Origin: Delphinapterus leucas
Lineage: Eukaryota; Chordata; Mammalia; Artiodactyla; Monodontidae
Reading direction: 5' to 3'
DNA: 64,000 nt
Assembly (NCBI RefSeq): GCF_002288925.2
Contig: NW_022098063.1
Span: 2,039,424-2,103,423, forward strand
A model generated the notes under the pieces. The model did not search any database. It saw nothing but the letters and a program-made list of their open reading frames with translations, and was not told where the DNA came from. This document shows positions 46,099 through 58,943 of the stretch, one piece after another. The translations under genes and the position numbers were made by a program. Every line of letters starts with the position of its first letter. Position 1 is the first letter of the stretch.

Positions 46099-47329
46099 CT
46101 ATTACTGTGTTTTTAATCTTTGGCTACTATTGCACCAATATTTAACCTAGAAAATGATGATGTAAACAAAAAGTTACATGCAAGATTTGTTGTAGGACAT
46201 TTAATATTCAGAAAATTGACTGCATATAATGGATATGTGTGTGTTTCATGTATGTCTTTATACATACTGTCAATAACTAATTGGTGGGTGTTAATTATAA
46301 AGGTAATGAAATGAATAATTCTTTTTTACAAGTGTACCTTTATTCTTTGATGGTAGGTTTGAAACAGTTTAATGCAATAAGCTTACTTGCAAAGGGAATT
46401 ACCATGTATCTGATTTTTAGACATAAGAAGTTTGTAAAGAGAAATACGTCAAAGTCATAGATTACTACTGTACCTATGTATTTTGTCACCATTATATTAT
46501 CATTACAGTGACAGGGCTGAACGTCACCACAAACAAGACTTGCAAGTATATTTCTTAATGGTAAATAATGTTAATTAATTTTGAGGCACATTAGTATGTG
46601 ACTCAAAACTCAATCTGGAATTTTATTTTTGTGTAATTAAAATGAATTAATTCATAAAGAATCATTTTAAATTTCTATAGAAAAATGAACCTCTTAAAGG
46701 TTTTATCTTTAGGTTAATTAAAAATGGGTTGTTCCATTTCTGGGTTAATTACTGAAACTTAGAGTCCATAAAGAGACATAATGAAAGAAATACATTTGTT
46801 GTCTTTGACCTTCTAAATCCATGGTGAATTCATGAAATGTCTTGTCTGCACATAGGGGATGCACAATTCAAGTCATCACACGAAGGGCTTTTTTATCCAG
46901 TTGAATGGAAAACAAATTGGCTCTCCTTAATTTATTTCTTTGGGGAAGAGATATTCACTGAATTTTATTGTTTGTACCATAAGCCATTATTTGTCAGAAA
47001 CTTTCCAAGCTTCATTTTCTGCTAGCATTTTGCTGACTAAACCAATCATTTGCAATAGCAACCATCAATATAAAAGTTGAGGTTGGCTCCATTCCATTTA
47101 GGCATTTGATTTCAAAGGTTGTATTGGACTGTCCTATGCAGGAAACATTGTACCATTGGGTGTGTCATTCAGTTAAGCTAACAGAAACTTGTGATTCTAT
47201 GTTCCTTCAATACCGAAGTTGTTAGTACCTTTTAAAGCCAAGTCTCTGTATCTTATTTTGGCCTCTACAAGCTCCGTCCATCTGCAAATCTGTGCTAGGA
47301 TTGTGTGATAAGCAACCAGAGGTGTCTGT
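46099..47329. other. Unannotated sequence
   Basis: AT-rich. No gene or recognisable element. Open frames at 46120-46314 and 46837-47025 have no domain. Confidence 0.5.
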
Positions 47330-47940
47330 CTCTGGATTCTTCCAGCCTAGTTCACATTCATCTACTCTTTATTCCTCTGATCCCCCTCACCCACACATCT
47401 TTTAAAAAACACAAATCAGGTATCACACATTGCTTTAAACCCTCCAAAGACTTCTCATTAAAATTGGAATAAAATTCTAAGTCTTTTTGTGCTGTACAAG
47501 ACCCGACATGACCTACTCCTCCTTACTTCTTTGGCCTCGTCTCCTACCAATTTTCTCCGTATTCATGAAGCAAACCCCAGCCACAGTAACTGTCACTTGA
47601 ATGTGCTGAGCATTTTACTGGATTAGAGTGTCTTGTATTTTTTGTTCCCTCTCCTGATGGCTGACTCCAAATCTTTGCTGGCTCCTTATCACGCAGATCT
47701 TTGTTTAAATGCTGCTTTTTCAGAATGACCTTTTCTGAATTCCTTATTTAAACCCCAACTGTGTCACTCTATTTTATTAGTTCATTTAATTTTCTTGATT
47801 GCATATATTGCTAGCGCCAATTGTCTTATGCATTTTTTTGTTTACTTGTGTATTGATTTCTCCATTCCCTAAAAGAATATATGGTTCATAAGGTTAATAG
47901 TTGGTTAGTGTTGAATAGATGAATGAATACAAAAATGAAT
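47330..47940 (+). mobile_element. L2 LINE, about 600 bp of 3' region
   Basis: The longest L2 segment here. In order: CATTGCTTTAAACCCTCCAAAG, GTGCTGTACAAGACCCGACATGACC, TCTTTGGCCTCGTCTCCTACC, GGCTCCTTATCACGCAGATC, TTTTTCAGAATGACCTTTTC, TGTGTCACTCTATTTTATTAG, TGATTTCTCCATTCCCTAAAAG and GAATAGATGAATGAATAC. Stops and indels show it is inactive. Confidence 0.85.
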
Positions 47941-49639
47941 TCTTTCTCTCATTCTAGGTTTTTAAAAAATTTTTCATTTTCTCTTGCATTTACTATTATC
48001 ATCAGTTCTTCAGGTTCCTTTCTTGGCAACCCGATTTAGGACTGCAATCTGTGCATTTGACTTTGACACCTGTCTAGTCCATAACCTCAGCACAGTGTAT
48101 CCCAGTTAAGGGTAAGCGAATCCTTGGGATATGCCTTAGTGCCCTGGCAACCTAAAGAGAAGTGTCCAATTCTTCCACAGTCTCCATACCAATGGAGAGG
48201 AAGAATTGATCTCTTTGTAATTATTTTTAATTAAGCCAAAAGACTACACTGGGTTATATCAAGGTCAATTTTTTTCCCATGTGGGAAATATGCAGTTATA
48301 AAGCCTCTGCTGGAGCCAGCCTATAATGGCTTGCAAGAGCCAGTTGTTAAATATTCAGGAATTTTGAGAGCCATTTGTTGAACTCACATGGAAGAAGTAT
48401 TTACACTACAAAAGTTGGCAGCTTGGATATATTAGAGCCTTCTTCTCCTCAGAGATACAGTTTATCAGCCTATCACCAAATATGTTATTGTTTTCATGAC
48501 TATCTTCAGGTGATTTTTGCACTGGTGTGAAGACAAATCTACTCTTTTCCTTATGAAGTATGTAATGAGACTTCTGTTTGTTGAAGACATGTCTAAAGAT
48601 CATCCTAAACTGTGATCTGTCATCCATACAAAGTTCAGAATACCCACATGACTCACTCTTAAAAACATCTAAACATTCTCATACTGATGAGGTATAGGAG
48701 GATCTATAGTAAAGATTCACTTTTGTGTTAATCATACAGGACAGACACTGCTGCTCTGCATACCCTGTTCTGACATGAAAGATTGGAGCAGAGCAATAGT
48801 CATCTAAGGTCAGAAGGTACATGACTTTAGCCATCAAGTCTTAGAGCTCAAAGTAATAGGATGAACAATAATCTGTTAATCTTCCATGATAATCAGCCTC
48901 TTGGGATTTCAAAAATCTAAGCTTTTGTTTCACCCAGTTAGGAAATTTTCTTTGTTCTTTCAGTGTCAGTATGCACTGGCAATACTGGTGTTAGGGGACT
49001 GTCATGGTGCAGGACAGCAACAGGAAGAGCTGGAATTTCCTACCTCTTCCTGGGGAGACAGCTATGAGTTTCAAAAGAGTCAGCTTGGTATTGATAGACT
49101 GTATAAATAATCAAGGCCAGCTGGCTTGCCATTCCCAGTATTTCTCCTCTTCCTCAAACTGGAGCCTTATGAATCCCACTTGCGAGTAAAGACTGCTATA
49201 GTCTCTGAACATTAATTCCTAACCTCCGGTGTAAGGGACCGAAATCTGCTATGTCATCCAGCACATGGCCTCCAGACTAGTCTCTTACCACAGTTGCAAC
49301 TGTAACCCAGCATATCAGCCCAAATGATTAGGGAGCTAATCAGTGGGTCTCAGAACCTAACCGGAAAGGTGCCCAGGTCCACAGTAGCACAGAAGCTGGA
49401 TCTTGCTTTTGCACTTCTCCCCTTTCCCAGTGATTCTTAAGCACCGTCTTTTCCCCTTCCATTTTCCTATAAGAGGATGCAACTTATTGCATCCAAGAAG
49501 ATGGAGCAGAAATCAAAGCCTAAGGCACTGTGATCTTGATAAAACTACAAGTCATGTACTATGATGCATGACTGGCTCTGAGAACATCATCATTTCAAGC
49601 GTGCAAAGCTCTCCTGCCCATCCAAACACATAACCCATT
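47941..49639. other. Unannotated sequence
   Basis: No gene is supported. At 48,300-48,390 the phrase GAGCCAGTTGTTAAATATTCAGG, then AGCCATTTGTTGAACTCAC, looks repeat-derived but I cannot name the family. Around 48,940-48,965 a pyrimidine stretch ends in TTTCAG, a splice-acceptor-like signal before a 74-codon open frame (48886-49110), but there is no supporting coding signature. Confidence 0.4.
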
Positions 49640-49755
49640 TGTAGAGAATATGCAATGTGTATCTGCTCGCCCTTATACACGTAGCACTTCACATGTCCTT
49701 ATCACATACTAGATGCTCAATAAACTTGGTTGAGTAAATAAACAAATGAATTTCT
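49640..49755 (+). mobile_element. L2 3' tail
   Basis: GTAGCACTTCACATGTCCTTATCACATACTAGATGCTCAATAAACTTGGTTGAGTAAATAAACAAATGAA matches the last ~80 bp of L2, shown by the landmarks 'catagtaggcgctcaataaa' and 'gttgaatgaatgaa'. Confidence 0.65.
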
Positions 49756-50395
49756 CAAAAAAGGAGGTGGAAACTCTCCATTTCTTTTTGAGTAGGTTAT
49801 TAGCATTGTCTCTGACATAAAAATGGAAGTTAATCTCATTAGTTAGGATGTGAAAATGTATCTGACCTTTCGCCTTGAAGTCTCTTTCTTAAAATATGGG
49901 CAGATAAAGTGAATATGCTCACCACCTTGAACTTTGACCTGGGTAATTGTGGCCTTGTCTTCCAGCCCATAAGAATCTTTGGCTGACAAATGTCAGACAT
50001 TCCCAGAGGACCAGGTAAGCTTAAATAGGGAAGAAGGACAATCAGATAAAGGGTATAGGAAAAATGATGTAACATCCTCAGCCTAAATAAGGGTTATAGC
50101 CTTAATTCTACAGGGGGAACTCTTGATTTGTAATAACTGGCAACTGGAAATTAATTTTCCACACAGCATGGGCCAAAGAAATCAGTACAGGAGAAGGAAT
50201 CAGAACTGATTTTGGTTCTGCCTCTATCATTTACTAAGCTATGTGGAATTACATCAATCATATAAGTTATGTGGATACCACTTGTCTCATCTGTAAAACA
50301 GGAATCTTAACATTTGTTAAAGGGATTTCAAAAAAATTCAAAAATCACTCAGTAATGTATTTTAAGATTTATTCATTTGTTCAATAATTATTTAC
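49756..50395. other. Unannotated; possible MIR at about 50,210-50,320
   Basis: TTCTGCCTCTATCATTTACTAAG, then CACTTGTCTCATCTGTAAAACAGG follow the MIR order 'ctgccacttactagctgtgtgacc ... ctcatctgtaaaatgg' on +. The rest has no gene or recognisable element. Confidence 0.45.
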
Positions 50396-50410
50396 TGAGT
50401 GTAAAAATTT

Positions 50411-50615
50411 TTTTTTTTTTTTTTTGGTATGCGGTCCTCTCACTGTTGTGGCCTCTCCCGTTGTGGAGCACAGGCTCCGGACACACAGGCTCAGCGGCCA
50501 TGGCTCACGGGCCCAGACACTCCACGGCATGTGGGATCTTCCCGGACCGGGGCACGAACCCGTGTCCCCTGCATCGGCAGGCGGACTCTCAAACACTGCG
50601 CCACCAGGGAAGCCC
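50411..50615 (-). mobile_element. CHR-type SINE
   Basis: Poly(T) to 50425, then the reverse-complement body, ending CCAGGGAAGCCC. The target-site duplication TGAGTGTAAAA lies at 50396-50406 and 50616-50626. Open frames of up to 143 codons on either strand across it are SINE translations. Confidence 0.96.
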
Positions 50616-50882
50616 TGAGTGTAAAATTTTATAACAAATTTGCAAATTCTATTGTCAGGTATAATTGCATGGTACTTACACATATTGTATGATGTTGTAC
50701 CTATGTTATTATTACTATTGTTACTAAGAATTAGAATGGAACAGTGTAATAGTCTCACCTCAAGGTACAGAGAGCTCTTTACACATCTGGAACCTCGAAT
50801 GCCAGCAGCCAATTGTATCTACAACCTTCTCTTGACCCCACCCAGATAGGAGTCAGGAGGAGCTGTATAAAAATAACTATAG

Positions 50883-51170
50883 GGGAAACAATTTTTTACT
50901 TCTCTCTTCAAATTTATTGACCTTGTGAACCTCAGTGCTGTTGAAATTGTGAGGAATGACAAGGATGCCAAAACTGAAGAAGGCTTCAATTGCCTATCTT
51001 GTCAAATGAAGTCTATCTTGACAAATGAAGAATCGTCTATCAATGTAAATATGACTCAACAATTTAGATCTTCCATTTTGAATCAAAATGGCAGGGAAAT
51101 TTGTTCAGACACTGAAGAGATAAGAGAATCACTGTTAACAATTTCTCTAAGGGTTCTAATAGAAAGTTAA
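50883..51170 (+). other. Unassigned open reading frame, 95 codons, no ATG at the start
   Basis: The frame is open from just after a TAG (50880-50882) to TAA at 51168-51170. The first possible initiator is GTG at 50925; the only methionines are internal. The translation has mixed composition, with acidic and polar residues and two Cys (CLSC), unlike the Phe/Leu-rich frames from low-complexity DNA nearby. Possible acceptor sites (TTCAAATTTATTG; AACCTCAG at about 50,934) lie near its left end. I recognise no family. It may be a decayed exon, part of an old transposon ORF, or chance. Confidence 0.25.
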
Positions 51171-52439
51171 GTTGAAAGTGGTCACCAGAGCATATAAAAT
51201 TCCACACCAAACTGCCCACAAACCACCTCAGCTTTTCTCTAACTTGAAGAAATCACTTCCTGCTCTACATTTGCTTGATCACCCACCTACAAGGTTCGAA
51301 TGCAAAAATTGTATTGTTTGGTAATGCAAAGAACACAAAGGAATTTTTACAAGGCCTTAATTTTTTTTTTCCACTGCCTTCTTATCTGAAAACTGAGCTG
51401 TACCTTTTTTTGAATGTGAATTGTGGTTCTAAGAGGTTTTCAGCTTAAATATATATATATATAATTTTAAAACCTATTTGGATGATTTGCTTCTATGGAC
51501 TGGGATGTCTGCCTTTCAGCCAGGCCTGCATACCTTTTGAGTAAAGTCAGAGACAAACAACTCCAAAACTGTTCTGCCATCATTTCACACCAGTTTTCAA
51601 TGGGTTGCCCAAGGCAAATAATATATATACCTCAATTATCAATCGTTAGCCTATCTTGGCAAAGGTGAACTGAGCGATCTCTGTATTTCAAAAGCCAATG
51701 TAGATGAAGGCACACCTAAATTTTTCAGCAATATCTTATACACTTGGAAAGAGACATACATATTTACTTGGGACTGCATTTATTTATTGTGCCAGTAACC
51801 AGCTTATTAGAAAGCTCTAACCTCTTGACAGTTGTCCTGAGGACCAGAAATAGTTCTACCTAGGTCAGAAGTTAATATCAAAAAAATGCACCACACCCTA
51901 TTTTTGAAATCTGCTACACGACCTCAAAGATGTTTGAAACCTAGAGTGTGCCTCAAAATGGGCTTAACGTACACAAGTCAGTACATGACAGGGATGAGCT
52001 TACAATAACAATCTTCCTTCCTGTGGGGGTCATAGCTCGCTATCTCAAAGAAACTTCATCAAGAAGATATGAACTCAGGTTTCAGGGCAAGGACTTTTAA
52101 AAGAATAAGAAATTTGTATGAAATAGTCTGTACTCAACATAATATTTCCTCTTCTCTATTCTCTACCTCATTCCTTCTTCTGACCTCACCATTGATTTAT
52201 TTTAGTTCTTGTGAAAAGTAAACAAAAAATATAAAGAATGATGGGAATTCAATCCAAAATTGAAGCTTGGGATTTAGTAGAGGGTGGAGTTCAGCCACAT
52301 GTCACATCCTGGTTTCAGAACAGAACAAAAATTGATTTCTCTGTATTATGTTATGGAGACACAATACTCTGAGCCAAAGGTTAATTTAAAATTCCTTACT
52401 TTGCATTTCTTGCTTGTTTTCTGGTTTATTTTTTACTCT
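51171..52439. other. Unannotated sequence
   Basis: No gene or recognisable element. Short (TA)6 at about 51451-51463. Confidence 0.5.
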
Positions 52440-52580
52440 TAACTATGTACACCTCTGCCTCCTTTCTTCCTCTGCTCTCCTCTCTCTCAACCCTTATTTC
52501 TCTTCATCCCCTACTCTTACTTTTTATATAGAGTGACCTTTTTAAATTATTAACATGACCCACAAGTTAAAAAGCAGAAG
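52440..52580 (+). mobile_element. Possible L2 fragment
   Basis: GAGTGACCTTTTTAAATTATTAACATGACC resembles the L2 phrase 'agagtgatctttttaaaatgtaaatctgatcatg'. Short and tentative. Confidence 0.4.
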
Positions 52581-54125
52581 GAACAGTGATCAAAGTTCAG
52601 CCAATCCATATATCACACATCTCCTAACACTGAATACATAAAAAAAAAATCTATCTTTAAAAGTGAGGACTTTAATAAGTTTACTTGAAGATCTAAAGAA
52701 TTTATGAACACCATATGTGTTCTATATGCTCATTTTATCAACTTCTAAAATATTGTATATATGTGTGTATTGATATATACATATATATATTTACCTGCTT
52801 TGAATAATTACAAAACTCTAATTACATAATTTTTAGAATTATCGTGGTCGTATAAACTTCAGATCCTAACGTTCTACAACACAATAGAGAATATAAGTTA
52901 TACAACTGGGAATAGTGCGGCCAGATACTCTGCTCAAGACTCAGAGCATTTTTGGCAATTTCATTAGCCTCACTGTATGGGAATCTGAGTACTCAGACAT
53001 CCTAATCCATAGTTTGAACACAGGCATTTTAAATCTATTTTATCGAAGAAAAGGCATTATTTAAAAATGTTTATTTACAAAATTTAAATAATAGGAATAA
53101 TTTATCACCCTGGAATTTTGGCGTTTCCCGCCTCACTTTTTTGTCAGCTGGAATAGAGGGGTGATCTTGTTTCCTTCTATTACATTTTAATTCATATCTC
53201 TTTTCCTCAAGCTCCTTGGTGTGGCCAATCACTGACCCTGGGAAATATACATACCCAGTGATGTGATTTCACTTTTTTGTTTCTGATTCTAGAAATTTGT
53301 AAAGAATAAATGGAAATGTGTTGTTTTTCAACAACGAGAAAATAAATATGGGATGGAGTGTTATGTTATAATGTTAGTTTGAAATAGAATATTTGGTAGC
53401 CTCCCAATAAATTGCTGCTCAGATTAACAAAGCAAGATTGAGTCATGCACTTTTGTTAAAAGATCATATGTGCATAAATAAAGCCCTAAGGGAAGGTTCG
53501 ACAGTTGAATGATCTTCTCCTTGTCTGGTCATGATGGCAGTTTTCAAAAAAAAAAAAAAATGTATCACAATCATCAAAAACTATGTACAATAAGAGAATG
53601 AGACTCAGATGTTCCCTCTTTGTCCATAAGGAACTGTTTCAATGTGCATGGGCTTCACTGGATGACCATCTTCAGTATTAGATGCTGGGGTTTTCTTCCC
53701 TTCCTCTTTATCTGAAAATGGGGCCACCACTGTTTTCAACCCCCAGCCACACCAGTAGTTTCCTTTCCCCTATAGTGACTAGTAACTCTCAGCAAAGCAG
53801 ATACTCTTGGAAAAGTGTTGTTTATGCAAAGGAAGTGAACAATTCAGAATAGATCTTTTTACTAGATCATACACAGGTCACAAAAGTCACTAAAAGTAGG
53901 GTGTATACTGATTGAATCTAAAATGATCATCTCATTCTTTGCAGCAGTCCAATGCCCATTCATTTATATCAGCAACTGCCCCCTGCCCTCCCTGACTGAA
54001 CTGGCAGGTCCTGCTTTAACTGACTTCCTCTCTCTGAAGGCTTTGAGAATAATATCTTCCTTCCTTGTTTAAAAACGAAAACAACAACAACAAACCCTCT
54101 TTATTGTATGTCTCTGAAATATCAG
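52581..54125. other. Unannotated sequence
   Basis: No gene or recognisable transposon. A TA/TG microsatellite lies at about 52755-52792 and an A14 run at about 53546-53559. Confidence 0.5.
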
Positions 54126-54148
54126 TCATCTCATCTCATCTCATCTCA
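54126..54148. repeat. (TCATC)n pentanucleotide repeat
   Basis: About four and a half perfect copies of TCATC between ATATCAG and GATTCTAC. Short but perfect, so it may be variable. Confidence 0.95.
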
Positions 54149-56129
54149 GATTCTACTTTATTTCTAGATACTACGTCTGCTTCTCTTTTGCTGACCTTGA
54201 ATAGAACTCTATTCACCAAGGCTATGGTTTTCTATGAATGATAGTTTTGGAAAATTGCTAGAATTGACTCTCATGCCGAACCTTAAGACTAGTGAAGCCT
54301 AATTTTTACTCTTAACTATTACAGCTCCCTCGGTACAATTTTGCTCTCAGGATTCTCCAAGCTTCGGAAGGTCATCCTAAGGCCAGACTACTACATGATT
54401 ACACAGAGTGGACCAATAATCAACTATGTCCTCTAACGCTTTCACTGATGTTCTCGTCTTCAAATCCCATCAGAATGATAACTTATAAATGTTCCGTAGA
54501 CTCATCCACTAAACTTTCTCAATCAGTCTCCTATTTTCCCTAGATACTTTTCATTTCCTTCTCTGAGGGGACACTTGGTTTGATTAAACTTCCCACTTAT
54601 TTGAACTACCTCCTTTTTTTAAACAGAAGCAAATATTAGAACATACTTTCTCAAATCTCCCATTACTTTATATGGATCCTATTTCTACATTCACCTACCT
54701 TTCTTCATCCTTTAGCAACTGCTATCATCATATTATTCTCACCTCTACTACAAAGCTATAGGGAGAATCGGCTATGTTTATTTCAGTATATTTTCTTAGA
54801 GTCTCTTTTCTACATGTGTTGCATAAGCGTTATTTTTCCTCTAAAGTATAATCCAATATCTCCAAGTATTATTTTAATATGAATATTGACCCAAAATCTC
54901 CATGAAGAAGTGGAACCATTAAGTTTTTTCTCTTATGATTCTTTGCTCTTTTTCTTGTTTCATTGTCAATAACTACTCTATCTCTCCAAGTAAAAATTTT
55001 CAGAGACTTCATGACATTTTTTTTTTTAACCTCATCCTTTCTTGATAGCCTCTCCCATGTTTCCTCCACACACAAATACACTCAGACCCAAGCATATACA
55101 TGTGCAAGTCAGTAGACAAGAAGTGATATATATTGTTTGTTTTCTATTTTAGTGCCAGTCCATAATAATAAGAAAGAGTGATGGAAGGGGCAAAAGTGGA
55201 CAAGGAAAATGACAGAAACACAACCTTCTAGAACTAGGAATGACTTCAAGAGGAACAAAATAAAGAGAAATTTGACAAAGACCCAACAGAGAAAAATTGG
55301 CTGCTTGTCTTATAACAATTCAAATAATAAAAACTAAAGTTATATAAGAACCACACTGCTTGGTCCTGCTCTGTGAGCCAGCTGACCTGACACAGAGGTT
55401 ACCTACTCTTACAACTAGACTGTTTTCAAAGACTGATCATGTATCTGCCTTAAAATTTTTTTAAAGGTAGCAACCTAGAAAAAAGAACTAGAAAATACAT
55501 TTCCCCCTCACATTTTTATGTATTTTAATAGCTCAAACCATTTTTCATTATATTACCTCATACCTATCATAAATATTTACTAGAATAACTCTTTCTTTTT
55601 TCCAATATAGGAATCTATTACCTTTGAAGCTGAATCAATATTTTGAGCCTGCTTGAATACCATGAAATTGGCATCTCCCAAATATTGGACCTAAGAAAAG
55701 GTTAATAAAATAGCCTAATTGCTATTTTGTGTATTACCACAATTGTGACTGTCACCCAAATCATATAAAATTCAACTTTCAAAGAAATTTGTCCCTGCAC
55801 TTTATCTTGTGTCAGTATTTTCTTCATTTTTAAGGCTTCCCATCACCCCACATCTGCATATATATTGTTTCTTTCCACCCTGTGATTCTTCTTTTCCCTC
55901 TGACCAGTTTATCCTCCTTTTTTCAATCTTGTCATTCTGGATTTTTATCTTTTCACAAGTCCCAGGGCCTGACATAGAATCTGTTATGCTGTTAAAGTGA
56001 AAAGGATCAATATCATTGTTGAAGAAAATCCTAGTAATGCAGTATTATTGGCTTGAACATTTTAGTATGTTAGATGCTCCCTGAAACTAGGATTTTAGAA
56101 TTAGGAGTGCTATATGACTTAGAAATTTA
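54149..56129. other. Unannotated sequence
   Basis: No gene supported. The 70-codon minus-strand frame at 54869-55081 is rich in Lys, Arg and Glu, but it spans a T-rich run (54,...-55,025) and has no recognisable motif. A TCCCAGGGCCTGACATAGAATCTG phrase at about 55,960 may be an L2 tail relic. Confidence 0.4.
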
Positions 56130-56224
56130 CTTCTCCTTCCCTTTCATTCCCTTTCCTTCCCTTCCCTTCCCTTCCCTCCTTCCTTCTCTCCCTCTTCCTC
56201 CCTCCTTCCCCCCCCCCTCTTTCT
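56130..56224. repeat. Polypyrimidine (CCCTT)n tract
   Basis: Bases 56147-56224 are pure pyrimidine (78 bases), built of CCTTC/CCCTT units and ending in a run of ten C (56208-56217). Mirror symmetry in the CCCTT part makes it a candidate for intramolecular triplex (H-DNA) formation. The 77-codon minus-strand frame rich in Gly, Lys, Arg and Glu is its translation, not a gene. Confidence 0.96.
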
Positions 56225-57304
56225 GAAGGTCATCATAGTTGAGGATACAAACGTGTGGCACTAAAAGGCCTGATAAATGCAAATGTTGTTGGGTCAGACA
56301 AAGATATATGCTATTTATGGTGGAAATATGAAATTTACCGAAGAATTCAATGGCAAGCAATCCGTTTCAAAGTTAAGTCAATACAGATTTAAGGAAGGAC
56401 TTTTTGGCATAGGGTAATGAATTCTTATGTGATAAATTGTCCTGTTTATTCTAATTGGTTTCCATTTTGTCTCTGGTTTGATTTTGCATCAAAGAAATTT
56501 TAGCACCTCCAGCCCCAGGCCCTTAATTTTCTGAAAGAACATCTGCCACACATGGGCAGCTGTGTGCTGTAACTGACATGAAGAGATAAAGAAAAGGCAT
56601 ATTCTCCAGCCAAACTGCATTGTACTGCTGAAGATATTTTGAGTACTCTTAGCTAAATCAGGAGTAGCAGATTTAAACTCTAAGATGCCATCTTATGTTA
56701 TTAATACTGGTTATCTGCTGGAACATGAGAACTTCAAAGCTAATGTTTCCTAGATACTCAAACATTTTCCTAAAATCTGCTAGTTACTTAATATGAAAGC
56801 AAATTATATCTAACTATCTATCTACTTACCTACCTATTTATCTATTAATCATCTATTTCCTAACCTCTCCTCCTCGTCAAACCCCAAAATATACTAGATT
56901 AGACTATGCTATGACAATAAATACTTTCAGGAAAAGTGGTTTTTTGTCTTCCCTTATGCATGTTCATTTTGAATCAGTGACAGCTCTGCCCCACATCATT
57001 TTCACACGAGTGCCAGACTCAAAGAGAAGAGTCTATCTGGAGGATCCCCAGGTTTATAGCAGAAGGAGAACAACAACAAAAAAGGCAAATCATGTTCTGG
57101 TTTTCAACCTATCAGTTTAGAAATGACACTCACATTTCTGAGTCAAAGAGCCACACGTGAATATAACAGGTCAGGAATCCTCTTTTCTCAGAGAGGGTCA
57201 CTGTAAGGAATGGCAACAGAATATTTGGTAAAAAGTAATGCATTTAACCACACATATAATATTTTGATGTGTTAGTAATGTGCATTTATAACATCCTTCA
57301 TATA
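56225..57304. other. Unannotated sequence
   Basis: Degenerate TATC-type repeats lie at about 56812-56860. Otherwise no gene or recognisable element. Confidence 0.5.
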
Positions 57305-58230
57305 TTTTTTGTCTAACTTTATTGTGAAAAATTTCAAGTATACACCCATGTTGAAAGAACTGGGCAGTGAATTCTCACATACACACCACCTACATTCTAC
57401 TACAAACATTTTACTATATACTCACTTTGTTACATATTTATTCATGTATCATCCATTTTTTCCAACCAAAGTAAATTGCAGACGTCAAAATATATTGCAG
57501 ACATCAGTTCACTTTTCCCTAAATATTTTAGCATGCACATCCTTAATGAGAGTTTAGTATTCATACAGAGTTTTTCAAATAAAATTTATATACAATGAGG
57601 TATTCAAAGATAAATATTCATTTGCTGAACTCTGATAGATGCATAAATCTGTGCAACCCGAACCCTTTCACAATATAGAACATTTCTATAGCCCCAGGAA
57701 TTTCCCTCAAGCCCTATCACAGTCATTTTCTGCCTCCACCCATTTCCAGAAACAAACACTAATCTAATTCATTTTACCTATTCTAGCACTTTGCATAAAT
57801 GAAATAATAGAATAAGTATCTTTTGTGTAAGGCATTTTTTTCATTCAGCGTTTTTTTTGAGATTCATCCATATTGTGTCTATAGGTTAACTGTATGAATA
57901 TTTCACAATTTGTTTATTCATTCTCAAGTTGATGGACATCTCACCTATTTCTACTATTTGTAATTATTAATTAAGATGTTATGAACATTTATATACAAGT
58001 ATTTTGGTGGCTATAAGTTGATATTTTGGGGGGATAAATTCCTATGAGGGGAATTATTGGGTCAAATGGTAATTATATGTTTATAAGAAACAAAATGTTT
58101 CCCAAAGTGTTTACATTTTATATCTCCTCTAGCAATGTCAGAAATTTGCAGTTACTCATCAACAGCTTCACTGAAACTTTAAAATTTTTACTATTTTAAT
58201 GCCCGTGAACTAGGTTCTCATTGTAGTTTT

Positions 58231-58431
58231 TTGTTTTTGTTTTTGTTTTTTTTTGTGGAACGCGGGCCTCTCACTGTTGTGGCCTCTCCCGTTGCGGAGC
58301 GCAGGCTCAGCGGCCATGGCTCACCGGCCTAGCCGCTCCGCGTCATGTGGGTTCTTCCCAGACTGGGGCACGAACCCGTGTTCTCTACATTGGCAGGCGG
58401 ACTCTCAACCACTGCGCCACCAGGGAAGCCC
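58231..58431 (-). mobile_element. CHR-type SINE with internal deletion, nested in L1M
   Basis: The T-rich tail is patterned (TTTTTG units). The reverse-complement body ends CCAGGGAAGCCC. The 15-bp target-site duplication TCTCATTGTAGTTTT is perfect (58216-58230 and 58432-58446). About 13 bp present in other copies (CACAGGCTCCGGA region) are missing: the sequence reads TTGCGGAGCGCAGGCTCAG. Confidence 0.97.
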
Positions 58432-58943
58432 TCTCATTGTAGTTTTAATTTGCATATCCCAATTGAACATCGTGCTGAGGATAACTTCATGTACTTATTG
58501 GCCATTCATAAGTCATTTATTATGAAATGTCAAATCAAATATTTTACCAGTTAATTTTGATTGCGTCCGTTTTCTTATTATTATTGAGTTGTACTCTAGA
58601 AATAGATAATTTGTCAAAAACATGCCTTACAAATATCATCTCCTTGTATGTGGCTTACATTTCATTTTCTCAAGAAGGTCTTTTAAGAGTAGAAATTTTA
58701 AGTTTTGATGAGTCACACCTAACGCTTTTTCTTTTATGTTTAATGCTTTCTGTGTCCTATCAATAATCTCTGTCCGTCTCAAGGTCACAAAGATATCTTC
58801 TACATTTCCTTCTAGAAGTTTAACACTTGGTGAATTTACATTTAGCTTCATGATAAATTTTGATATGCTTTGTGTTTGGTTTCAAGTGAGTTCATGGTTC
58901 AAATTTTTTCATACAAATATCTAGTTTCAAAAATGAATATAAT

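Noticed and set aside
48886..49110. Exon candidate behind a TTTCAG acceptor-like site
   Set aside because: The frame is short, the only support is a common acceptor-like string, and no donor or homologous protein is recognised.
54869..55081. Charged 70-codon minus-strand frame as a small nuclear protein or transposase remnant
   Set aside because: The lysine run comes from a T-rich homopolymer, no motif is recognisable, and no transposon ends surround it.
56127..56360. 77-codon minus-strand frame with Gly/Lys/Arg/Glu repeats as an RGG-like protein
   Set aside because: It is the complement of the (CCCTT)n polypyrimidine tract; the repeat pattern follows the DNA repeat.
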